This document shows positions 1-10,205 of a stretch of DNA of 64,000 nt, piece after piece. This DNA is from Epiperipatus broadwayi (taxonomy: Eukaryota; Onychophora; Udeonychophora; Euonychophora; Peripatidae). The notes beneath the pieces were generated by a model that had not been told where the DNA came from, searched no databases, and saw only the letters and a program-made list of their open reading frames with translations. The stretch is taken from the NCBI GenBank assembly GCA_028023455.1, contig JAQFVV010000513.1, forward strand, positions 62,001-126,000, given 5' to 3'. Position 1 is the first letter of the stretch. The number at the start of each line of letters is the position of its first letter. A program made the position numbers and the translations under genes.

Positions 1-925
1 TTAAAATATTATATATATTAACATGTATGACAGTAATATTCAAACTTCCACCAACCATTTACAAGGTAAATCTATAATTAAATCAAGGGTAAATTTACAA
101 AATTTAATTTTTGTTTATATATCTTTTAATTTGAATAATGTTTTTGTCAAAATTATTATTAAAATTAATTTTTAATATAATCAAAACAATAAAAAAAATT
201 GTAAAAATAATTGTTGCCATTTTGTGCAAATTGAGTTCTGTAATTTTTCTTTGAATTATAGAGCTTTATATTTTGTTGATAACTTCTTCCATTTATTAAT
301 GAAAATGAAAATTAAGATATTTGATCTTTACTAATTATTCGTGAGGATTTAGCTTAATGTCATAATACAAATACTAACTTACAGACTGTTGAAATTCTGT
401 CTGATGTAAATTGAGACTGACAATTTTAACCCCAAATACCATGTCAATATTACATAAAATTTAGTTTGAAACAATTAATATAGAATTAAATCATGACACT
501 CATTTAATAAAGTCTTTCCATTACGTTGTGTTTTTTTATGATGTGATAAATGCTGTATGAAAATATAGTTACAGAATTTTTTATATAAACACTTAATATA
601 GTTTTTAATAATATGTAAATTCTACAGTTTCATATATTGTATGTTAAATATTTACCTTCTTTATTACTTTTACAAAAAAAATTTGACATAAAAATAATAA
701 ATATTAATATTAGTAGAGATTTAAAATAAGAATAGATTTAATTATATAAAAAATAGAAAGAGGTAGCTACTAAGTATAACTGTAAAGTTTAAAACTTTGA
801 ATAGTTAGCAGTTAAGCTTTGAAAATATAGGTAGAATGTAAGTATAAAATAGGTTAAAATAATTAATAATAAAAGATAAAAATAAATAATATTATAAGTT
901 AAAGAAAATTGTACATATTGAATGT
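1..925. other. A/T-rich DNA without recognisable gene
   Basis: I see only A/T-rich sequence with short homopolymer runs and no open frame of convincing composition. No element ends or tRNA-like boxes were recognised. Confidence 0.5.
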
Positions 926-932
926 TAATAAT

Positions 933-998
<66 letters not shown>

Positions 999-1011
999 CA
1001 ACAACAACAAC
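926..1011. repeat. (TAA)n microsatellite ending in (AAC)n
   Basis: About 70 bp of TAA units, with one interruption, pass into roughly six AAC/ACA units at the right end. Read in reverse it gives an artificial poly-leucine frame, which is not a gene. It may be the relic tail of a retroposon, but no element body was recognised next to it. Confidence 0.9.
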
Positions 1012-1694
1012 ATCAATGATGTAAAAATATGAATATATAATGTTAGAATTAAATATTTAAAAAAATATTAATAAGAATAAAAAAATGAAATAAAAATATA
1101 ATATACATATGTGATTATAGGAAGTATTGCCTGATAAATATAAAATAAAAAAGGTTAAAATGTATTATATATAAAGAGGTAATAATTATGTAGAAAGAGG
1201 AATATAAAAATATATGTGGATATATGAATATTGATTACAAGATAGAATATACATATATAAAATGTAAAATTATGTGTTCATGTATATTTGTATTCATGTA
1301 TTTGTATTGTGTTTCTTATATTTCTGAAGATTTTTTGGGTAATCAAAAACATCAATAGTGGGTTATAATTATATGAAGCATTGCAAAAATAATAAAGAAA
1401 GTAAATGATATTAATATTAAATATGCTTATATTTACAATATGTTATACATCAAAATCATACACTTTAAACAAACAAATAATTAAATATATATTTTGATAA
1501 TGGATCACAGTATTTCTCTCATATTTGTGAATACTAAAATTGACATATTGGCAAACTATATATTCAGCTTTACTTTTTTTTTTGTTTCAGTTTAATAAAA
1601 ACAATTATGTGCATTATTTTTTAACTTTAATATGTTAAGAACACATTACTAATTAATTTATATTTTTATTTCTTATCAATTCAATCATTTTATT
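1012..1694. other. A/T-rich DNA, nothing recognised
   Basis: No coding frame, repeat family member or RNA-like structure was identified. Short alternating AT stretches are present. Confidence 0.5.
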
Positions 1695-2500
1695 TTCAAT
1701 TATTATTATTTCACTGCAGGATGAATGTCTCTTCAAGTTTAAACCAATTTCTCCAATCCCTAGGTTCTCTTCACTATATCATATTAACAAACTTCTTTAT
1801 TTCATTTGTTTATGTCATGATCTCTTTTTATGATTTGCAATCTCTTGGGATTCAGTTTAGACTTTAGCTGTCCATTTATTTCTTCTAGCAATATGTCCAG
1901 CCCCACTTTATTTTAGTCTCTTAATTATGATATCATTGATACTTGTTTATTCTTTTATTCAAATATTTCACTTTCAATCTCTTTTTCTTACTTCCAATAT
2001 ACTTCTTATCTCTTCATAACTTATTCAGTGGCCTTTGTATTATGTTTCTGTTACATATCCAAGGCTGAGATCCATAATTAAGATCCGGTAAAACACAGCT
2101 TTTAAGACCTCTCCCTAATAAGTACATACACATGTTTCCTTTTTGTATTGAGTTATCTCTACCAACAGTTCTCCATCCAAATTTAATTTTATGATTAATT
2201 TCCTCTTTTAAATTTCAATTAATATTAATAATCTGACTGAAGTATTTGCAATTATTAACTTATTTTAATTTATGAGTCACTTTCTTTTTTTGAGGAAATT
2301 CTTCGAATGTTACTTTAATCTCTTTAGCCCTATTTTCTTAACTTCATCTGATAACTTGGAAATTTTCTGAAGCTCTGAAGCATTATTTTTAAAAACAATC
2401 ACACCATCTGAAACTTTAGATAGCTTCAATAATTTTCTTATTTTTATTTTCATAATTAATTGATAATAACAAAAGTAATTGCAAGAATTTGAGAAAGCGA
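1695..2500 (-). mobile_element. RTE-type LINE, 3' fragment (pseudogene)
   Basis: The reverse strand carries an eroded copy of the 3' end of an RTE-clade non-LTR retrotransposon. The segment aligns by eye, colinearly, with the longer minus-strand RTE copy at 49760-52340. Shared landmarks are the block around 1716-1760 (target of the C-terminal 'LGETFILQ'-like residues), the 'tttagacttt/ctgtccatttatt' block near 1855-1880, and the region near 2035-2170. All frames are broken by stops and indels. It is more diverged than the 49.8 kb copy and appears 5'-truncated, as is usual for LINE insertions. Family call is by motif, not by search. Confidence 0.7.
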
Positions 2501-4170
2501 ACGAAGATGGTTAGAAGGAATGAAAAAATCTGGAATTGTTTGGTAAATATCTATTTTTTTTAAAAAATAAAAATAATTAACTTATATGTTCAATTAGTTA
2601 TTTTAAGACTATTCACACCTTTAAAGCAGTTATAGTGTATTTGTGAGCGAAAGTGAGGTGGGGAGGATGAGATGATGTTTCATAAAGGCTAATTTTTAAA
2701 CTTGATTGATTTGTGAGAGAAGTTAGTTAACCACACATTAAAAATTTAGCATTTCATTTATTATTTAGTAGTTATGAAATAAAAATCGATGTGAAAATCA
2801 AATCACGTGATTTACCAACTTTTGAAATTATTATTATAAATACTCAGGCTTTAATTCAGTAATGCATATTTAAATTATATATTGTTATAATAATTCTAAG
2901 AGTAAATAAAAACGTGTGATTTAATTTTATTTGGATTTTAATTTCATAACTATAAAATTATAATTACTATCTCTATTATTACTGGAATAAAAGTTTTCTG
3001 TGTCAGTGGTTTTTAATTTTTTTTTATAGTGACTTTTAATATTAAGTTTTTCTCTAATCGCTTGTGGTTTTATACTTATACTTAAAGCAACAATAATGAA
3101 AAAAGAAATGGTAAAGTTTCAAAATTGACAAAGCTTTCCGAATTTTGCCATTAAAGGCCATCAGAGAATTTCCGTTATTGGAAATAAAGATTTTGAGTCT
3201 CTAAAAAGTACTTTCGTCTCACAAGTCATTTCGTCTCTTCGTGTTTCCGATCCTTCCATTCATTTTAGCCTGACTAAAGCTGTCTCTTTCATCTGACTGT
3301 TATTCAATTGTTCAGCAATGCTTCATAGTAAATGAAGTGTGGTCTTGGTGGGAGCAGCTATGAACTTGTAAAGAGTTATTTAGTTGCAAATCTGTAAGAT
3401 CTGTAGTTTCACAAATAACTTTTGAGATGAAAATTGTTCGTGTGAAATAGTTTAAAATTAAATTACCTATTGATTTTATTTTTCTGTAGATTAAATTAAT
3501 ATATGAAATATTAAATTGTTACGCATATTTTTTTTTTTACTTTCGCAAAGTCGTCCCTACATTTAAAAAAAATATTCATCCCTCCTTCCCTCAACTCGTT
3601 TTAAAGTAAGACAACAACAAAAAAAAAAACTTAATGAAACAAAAAAAAAAAACAACAACAATACTTTGAGTGTAGAAAAAATAATTAAATTTATTTGAGT
3701 TGTTAATACTTTAAAAACCGTAGCAAATTGCTAATTTTTTTTGGCTTAATAAATGACTTTTTGCGCATAATTCTTTATTCTTCTTAAATATATATGTATA
3801 TTAATCACTTTTTATAATCTTCATATCTTCACACATTTTTGTCAATAGAATGCAATAGAACACAAATTCAAACTTGAATTTTCTGTCTTCTGTCTTTTCA
3901 TATCTTCATTTTCCTCTTTACTGATCTGCTGTATACATTAATCTCTCTATACTCAATAATAACTTATTTTTAACTCTTGTCATAACTACTGTATTCATGG
4001 ATAGTAGAGAACTGCATTAAAAGCATGTTTAAGAGATGTGTAATGAGTTTTGGTACTTCTTGTACAGTAGATCCATAAGTATTTCTTTTGTTTAAAGCTC
4101 TCTCGCTTACATCTTACATTGCAGATAATATCTCCCTTTTTGTTGATAAGCTTTGATTGCAGCACAATAA
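2501..4170. other. Intergenic DNA, no gene recognised
   Basis: Mostly A/T-rich. The stretch at about 3120-3400 is somewhat richer in G+C than its surroundings and has mixed composition, but it has no long frame and I could not assign it to a gene or repeat. Poly-A and CAA-type runs occur at 3610-3660. Confidence 0.4.
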
Positions 4171-4184
4171 GTATAGTTATAGTA

Positions 4185-4281
4185 GTCAAGCATTAACGGC
4201 CTAGTGGTTAGCATAGCCGCCTTCATAGCAGCTGGGCCCAGGTGTGATTCCCAGTCAATGCTTTGACATCTATATAAAAAT
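4185..4281 (+). mobile_element. tRNA-derived SINE, family A, with target-site duplication
   Basis: A tRNA-like head starts near 4190, with an A-box-like 'tagtggttagcatagc' (4202-4217) and a B-box-like 'ggtgtgattcccag' (4241-4254). It is followed by a 'tgctttgacat' segment and a short A/T tail. The insertion is bracketed by a 14-bp direct repeat with one mismatch, 4171-4184 and 4282-4295, as expected from LINE-mediated retroposition. The same sequence occurs inverted at 36916-37010, and its 3' part occurs at 62829-62917. An intact host tRNA gene is unlikely because of the duplication, the tail and the multiple dispersed copies. Confidence 0.85.
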
Positions 4282-4295
4282 GTATGGTTATAGTA

Positions 4296-4757
4296 TTATA
4301 AATGTACTTTTTATCAGGCATGAATATTTATATAAAACTTGCTTTTTTATGTTTTTAGTTTGCATATTTAAATTTACAAAACTTAAAAAAGTTGTAATGT
4401 ATTTATTAATAATAAATTGAGAGAAAGCATATTTCATATGTATTTACTATGTTGTGTGCTCATTTATTCATTCAGTCAAAGAATAAACCACTATGCTGTA
4501 TTTAAAAAAAAAAAGAAGTATTATATTTTGATTGCAATTTAATATACTCTGGATGATATTTTCTTCTTCAATAACTTTTTTTATCATTATGGAAACATAA
4601 TAACAAAATCATTATTAGCAGACTGTTGGCTCTCTAGTTGTTTTTGATCTTTTTAAGTTTATATTAGCTTTAGAATTTATACAGTCATTCCTATTTACCA
4701 TTTCTCATGCAAGATTTTCTGGCAAATTCTTCAAACTTTTTTTTATTTTTATGAAAC
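4296..4757. other. A/T-rich DNA between SINE and palindrome
   Basis: No gene or repeat recognised; ordinary A/T-rich sequence. Confidence 0.4.
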
Positions 4758-5245
4758 TATTAAATAGATATTCAAAATAAAAGTCATAGATCAATTCATA
4801 GATCACATGACCCTATCTCTTAAGCTTGTAAGTTATAAACAGTGAGGATTGCCAATTCCTCTACAAGCTTTATGATAAATGCTTAGCCAGAGCCAGCACT
4901 TAAAATATCTCTGTCAGGAACCCCTCCCCAAACCCCTGACCATGGTTTCGTGCTTTGGCACTCCTCAGAGAGGTGTCAGGGTAGGTTCAGACACTGTCTG
5001 AACCTACCCTGACACCTCTCTGAGGAGTGCCAAAGCACGAAACCATGGTCAGGGGTTTGGGGAGGGGTTCCTGACAGAGATAACCTACCCTGACACCTCT
5101 CTGAGGAGTGCCAAAGCACGAAACCATGGTCAGGGGTTTGGGGAGGGGTTCCTGACAGAGATATTTTAAGTGCTGGCTCTGGCTAAGCATTTATCATAAA
5201 GCTTGTAGAGGAATTGGCAATCCTCACTGTTTATTAAATAGATAT
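4758..5245. repeat. Perfect palindrome with duplicated arm unit, flanked by 14-bp direct repeats
   Basis: The left arm (4835-4993) and right side are reverse complements around a centre at 4994. An 81-bp unit lies at 5001-5081 and is repeated exactly at 5082-5162. Its inverse is at 4907-4987. A further 72-bp outer arm (4835-4906) pairs exactly with 5163-5234. Thus the order is outer, unit inverted, centre, unit, unit, outer inverted. By eye the pairing is without mismatch. A 14-bp direct repeat (tattaaatagatat) lies at 4758-4771 and 5232-5245, suggesting an insertion, with 63 unpaired bases at the left inside it. The unit is much richer in G+C than the surroundings. Open frames here are by-products of the repeat. 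Confidence 0.95.
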
Positions 5246-6192
5246 CTTTTATTTTATTATTTCAGAAAAATACTTCATAAATTTTCTCTAATTGCTTAAA
5301 ATTTTTATCTTTTCACTTAGAAAGTGTTGTATTATATAAAATACTGCATCATATTAACCTTTTGGAAGTATAAAAAGTGAAGAATATAATAAAGGTGCTA
5401 TCAACACAATTTGAAGAAACTATTAATAAACTTGATCACATATAGCCACTCTGAGACCAAAAAATGTTTTTATATTATAAAATTTATTAAATTCACAAAT
5501 TTTAGTGTTATTATCTCATATTTATTTATATATTTGGATAATATATAATTGAAGTAATGTGTATTGATATAACATGTCTTGGTTTTACTGTATGTATAGT
5601 GTTGAAAATATTCCAACACACATATGTATGCATATATACTGTATATTCGCAATGAACTAAAAGTTTAAAATATATAATTTTTTTTTATTAATTTCTAATT
5701 TTTGTATATTTTATCCATTATTTTTTGAATCATGGATCACTGTTTGTAGATGTGGAGAATGCAGTTATTTGAAGTACTCTATGTTTATATTTATAATAAG
5801 CATATTAATTTTGAAATTGTAACAAATTGCCTATGAGATAAAATACATTAGTTTAAATTGAAATAATTGCAAAAAATATCCGAATACTAAAAACTTTTAA
5901 ATAATATATATAAAAAATATTTTATAATAAATACTAAAAAAAACTAAAAATTTAAAAAATAATAGTTTTTCCACCACAGTTAAGGTGTTTATTTTTAACT
6001 TGAAATAAAAGTGTGACGTGTCTAAAAATTAATTAATCCAATTCCTTGGTTTCCAGAAATTAATTAATCCAATCTTCTTTTTTTACAATAAGGGATTGAA
6101 TTATATAATTTCTGGACAACTCATTCTTCTATTTCAAGTTACATATAAAAACCCTAGTTGTTTACAAAGAAAAAATATTATTAGGTTTTTTA
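5246..6192. other. A/T-rich DNA, no gene recognised
   Basis: Nothing beyond A/T-rich sequence. A short direct repeat 'aattaattaatccaat' occurs near 6027-6042 and 6058-6073. Confidence 0.4.
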
Positions 6193-9100
6193 GTCGATAG
6201 CAAGCATGTCAAACTGGTGGCTCGCGGGCGGCCCTCGAAAGGATTTTTCATGGCCTGCGACTAAGATGCTATGCAATAAAATGAAAACAGAATGATATGT
6301 TGCAAACAATAAATTATTTTTTTAAAAAAAGCTCTTATATTTAATTACACGAACTAAAATATATACAGTAATTGTTGTCTACATACATAGCTAATTTATA
6401 ATTCTCGGTTACATGCATAGCTAAATATTTTTGATGACATGTCTTTATGATGATGAACCATTTGAGATATGTGAATACCAAAGCTGGCAACATTAATAAT
6501 GTGCTGCTGTGATTCTGAGAACATAAATATATTAGTCAGCTATTCGCACCACCAACGTAGCAATCCTATCTGCAGATGTTGGGTTTTTCTTAGAATTGTA
6601 ACACAAGGCAGTTGTGCTAGTTTCTTTATCTGGATTGGTGTGTTAAAAATTTGCGGGTTGTTTCCTTTTATAACTCATTCAAAAAATATAAGTAAACTGC
6701 TATATCCGAGAGTTTCTACCTTTCTGAAACTAGTCAGACAGCATAAGAAATAACGAGCATGCATTTGACATTTTGTTATATAATATTTTAATTATAATCA
6801 AACATGAGAAACAATAATATTTTACATATAAGTTAGTAACGATTACAATTCAGTTTGGAAAACACTAAAAGTTCTAAAATTTTACCAGTCTATGTTCGGC
6901 CTTGGGGAACTTTAGTGGCTTCGACCATTTCTAATCTACGGCCTTATGCACAACTTTCTTCTTTGTCACATCTCTATCTTAATTGCTCCATGCTGGGAAG
7001 TCTGGACTGAGAGAGAGAGAGAGAAAACATAATCTGTACCTTTTATAGCTACCTCCATTTATCGAGCATAATTCCAGGAGCGAGAATCGATAGCAGCGCT
7101 CTCTTTACATTTAAATACTAGAGTAGCATTAAATTTTTACGAAGTGTATTTAGCATAAACATAGTTGCAATTTTTTAAATTTTAAAAATTTAAATCTAAA
7201 GCTCTATTTTTATTACACAAAATGCCGTTTCCAACACTAAATAAAAAATGAAAGATTGATGACAAGGGAAGAAAATTTCAAGAAAGATGGGAACTGAATT
7301 ATTTTTGTGTGGAAGTGAACAATAAGATTACGTGCTTAATTTGCAAAGAAACTATTAGTGTTGCTAAAGAATACAATATTAAGCGACATTATAGCACTAA
7401 TCACGAAAAACAATTTTCATGTTTTGAAGCTAAAATAAGAGAAGAAAAATTAAAAACAATGAAAAATTCATTAAGTAGCCAGCAAGGAGTGCTTACAAAA
7501 TTTATAAAAAGTAATGAATCAGCAACAAGAGCTAGTTATGAAATAAGCTATTTATTAGCAAAACATTCAAAATCTTTCACTGATGGTTCTTTAATCAAGG
7601 AATGTATGATGAAAGCTTCCGAATTTGTCTGTCCAGAAAAAGTACAAGCATTTTGAGACATCTCATTATCAAGAAATATGGTGGCAGATAGAATTACTGA
7701 AATGGCAGATGACATCACTTCACAACTACAGGAAATATCTACCAAAATCCAGTTCTTTTCAATAGTGATTGATGGAAGTACGGATATAAGAGATGTTGCA
7801 CAAGTTTTTTTTTCTTTTTTGTGGTTGCGATAATAACATGAGGATCACCGAAGAGTTGTTGGAATTCATCCCTCTTCATGGAACAGCAACTGGTGAAGAT
7901 ATTTTTGATGCCGTATGGAGCATTTTAGAAAAACTTAACTTGCCTCTTGACAAGCTTGTTTCTGTTACAACTGATGGTGCTAAATCAATGACAGGTGAAA
8001 CTAAAGGTTTTGCATCATGACTAGCAAGGAAATTACAAGATGAATATCCAGATAAACTGAAAATCAAAGCTTTTCATTGCCTCATTCGCCAACAAGTTCT
8101 CTGTTTAAAATTATTAAAAATGGCCCAAGTACTTAAAACAGTTACAAAGATAGTCAACTTTATTTGATTAAGAGCGCTTAACCATCGCCAATTTACTTTG
8201 TTCCTTGAAGATTTAGAATCCAAATTCAAAGATCTTCCTTATTACACAGAAGTTCATTGGTTGTCCTGCCGCAATGTCTTAAACAGATTCTATCTGCTTT
8301 TGGAGGAAATAATATTATTTTTTGAAAGATGAAAACAACGAAAATATATCAATTATAAAAGATCCATTGTGGGTACAAGACTTAGCATTTTTAATAGATA
8401 TTACAGGCTATCTGAATAATCTTAATATTACATTGCAAGGCAAAGATCAATTGATAACGAATATGTACGATGCAGTTGCAAGCTTTGTACAAAAACTGAA
8501 TTTGTTTAAAAATCATTTGCAAAAGAACATTTTGATGTATTTTCCTACATGTGAGCAGTTAAAAGCACAAAATCAAAGTTGCTAATTTTCACAACACTCT
8601 GCAAAAATTGAAAAAATAAAAGACGAATTCAATAAACGTTTTGATGATTTCAAGGAGTTCGAAGAAATTTTTTCTCTTTTCACAGGACCATTTGCCTTTG
8701 AAGTTGAAAAAGCTCCGACTTCCATACAACTGGAATTAATTGATTTCCAGAATGATTCAATTTTAAAAACCAAATATCAAGAAGTAGGAACTCCCAAAAT
8801 ATATTCCTATTTAGATGAAAGATACCCAGAAGTTAAAAAATTTGCTGCACAAATTTTAACTTTTTTGGAAGTACATACTTATGTGAGCAATTATTTTCAT
8901 GCATGAAATTAAATAAAACAGCTTACAGATCAAGATTAACTGATAAACATCTATCTGCCATAATGAAAATTGTTTGTTCTCAGTCTTTGAATCCAGATAT
9001 TGAAAAACTAGTAGGAGGAAAACGCTGACAAGTTTCCGGTAAAAACAATAAATTGTAGTTTTATAAATATGTAATCAGATAAAATAAATGTTTAAATAAA

Positions 9101-9299
9101 AGCAATACTATATCAATTGTATATTATTGAACTGAATTCACTAAACTACATAATATGCTTTAATTACCCTATCTATATTCCTGCATTCTCACTTCAAAAT
9201 ACAATTTTAAGAAAATTTGTGTGATGTGGCCCATGAGAATCTTACCAGTAGCATAAAATGGCCCATTGTTTGAATGAGTTTGACACACTTGGTCTATAG
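6193..9299 (+). mobile_element. hAT DNA transposon (Charlie / GTF2IRD2-like group) with both ends
   Basis: The element spans 6201-9291. Its terminal inverted repeats are short: the left end reads caagcatgtcaaact and the reverse complement of the right end reads caagtgtgtcaaact. It is flanked by an 8-bp target duplication with one mismatch (gtcgatag at 6193-6200, gtctatag at 9292-9299), the size typical of hAT elements. The ends resemble the 'GTGTCAAACT' termini known from animal Charlie-type hATs. The interior holds one inactivated transposase gene (7222-9028). Complete ends and a near-perfect duplication show one insertion later inactivated by point mutations, rather than a chimera. Confidence 0.9.
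7222..9028 (+). pseudogene. hAT transposase pseudogene (BED finger, hAT dimerisation region)
   Basis: A hAT transposase would bind the element ends and cut and paste it. Translating across breaks shows a BED-type zinc finger near 7330-7415 (Cys-x2-Cys 'CLIC', then 'HYSTNH'). The catalytic-core region follows, with 'SIVIDGSTD' near 7757-7785 and 'VTTDGAKSMTG' near 7966-8000. The hAT C-terminal dimerisation region lies at 8860-8980 ('LCEQLFSCMK', then 'YRSRLTDKHLSAIMKI'). The proposed start is the ATG at 7222. Breaks include TGA at 7249 and near 7654, a frameshift near 7805-7850, TGA near 8018, TGA near 8166, another frameshift near 8320-8330, TAA near 8583 and a shift near 8860. The layout matches GTF2IRD2/ZBED-like hAT proteins. 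It is clearly non-functional, though the mutation density is moderate. Confidence 0.9.
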
Positions 9300-9774
9300 T
9301 AAATAAAAGCATTTATTATAAAATATTGTTTATATATATATTATTTAAATTTGTTTTTAAAAAACTAGTGATGAGACCCAATAAAAAGATTTTGCACTAA
9401 CGATAGAGCAGGCAAAAATGAATGAAAAAAAAAATCAAATATATAATTACTCTGGTTAATGAAGATTTTTGTTTGTCACATATTTATATGAATATACTTT
9501 ATGAATAATCATTAATCAATATTTACTGCCATGTGCACCCAAGCTCTTATATAGGCTATGAAACAATAATGTAATTAAAGCATGAGGCTGCATTCTGATG
9601 TTTGAACTTTTGGCATATATGAATTGGTATGTGTGCTACAATACTTCTATGTCATGTGAAATTTAGTTGTGATAAATGTTATAACTTATAATTATCAAAT
9701 TTTAAGCTGTTGTATATATAAAATTTATTATTGTTAATTGATAAAATATAATTAAAAGCAGTTGTTTTTTGTCT
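9300..9774. other. A/T-rich DNA, no gene recognised
   Basis: No recognisable coding or structural feature. Confidence 0.4.
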
Positions 9775-9870
9775 GTTTATTAGTTTACAGTGTATGTGTA
9801 GTGGGGTAATCCCTAATGATTGTAACAGATTAAAACATAGTACTATATAAATAAATAACTCATTATATAT
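9775..9870 (+). repeat. Dispersed repeat R2, short copy
   Basis: A block containing 'gtgtagtggggtaatccc', 'taatgattgtaacagatta' and a terminal 'tatataaataaataactcat' recurs 300 bp downstream at 10105-10205. It also recurs in rearranged form at 28245-28330 and 39945-40365. The repeated order of blocks shows a dispersed repeat family. I could not identify a coding part or the class. Confidence 0.75.
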
Positions 9871-9968
9871 AAGTTTGATATTACATCTAATACTGACATG
9901 CTGTAAATTTTAAAAATTTTGCAGATGTCAATAATTAAAACATAACAAATGGAATTAAAAATGACTAA

Positions 9969-10205
9969 GTAATATCTTCACGCTCTCATTTCCAAATGCT
10001 TAAGATTTGCTTATACATATATGTTTAGGTTAAAAGTGTAGAGTGAATTCATTCTATTTTTTAAAAAAGACTTTATCTTGTATTTGAAAAGGAGAGTATT
10101 CCTTAAAAGCGTTTATCAGTTTGCAGCACATATGTAGTGGAGGGATCCCTAATGATTATTACAGATTAAAATAGCATTAAATAAATAAATAACTCATTCT
10201 ATATA
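9969..10205 (+). repeat. Dispersed repeat R2, longer copy
   Basis: This copy begins with 'taatatcttcacgctctc' and contains 'aaatgcttaagatttgc'. It ends with the 'gtagtggagggatccctaat' and 'aataaataactcatt' blocks. The reverse complement of 39950-40140 matches it along about 190 bp at what looks like three-quarters identity. No open frame is seen, so it is probably a non-autonomous element. Confidence 0.8.

Noticed and set aside
789-1016. Poly-leucine reading frame on the minus strand
   Set aside because: It is a translation of the (TAA)n microsatellite with no protein-like remainder.
4185-4281. Functional tRNA gene
   Set aside because: Flanking target duplication, A/T tail and dispersed copies identify a SINE; the cloverleaf is not intact by eye.
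4987-5190. 67-residue frame with an internally repeated peptide
   Set aside because: The repeat is simply the 81-bp DNA unit duplicated in the palindrome; the same DNA is equally open or closed in other frames and there is no domain.
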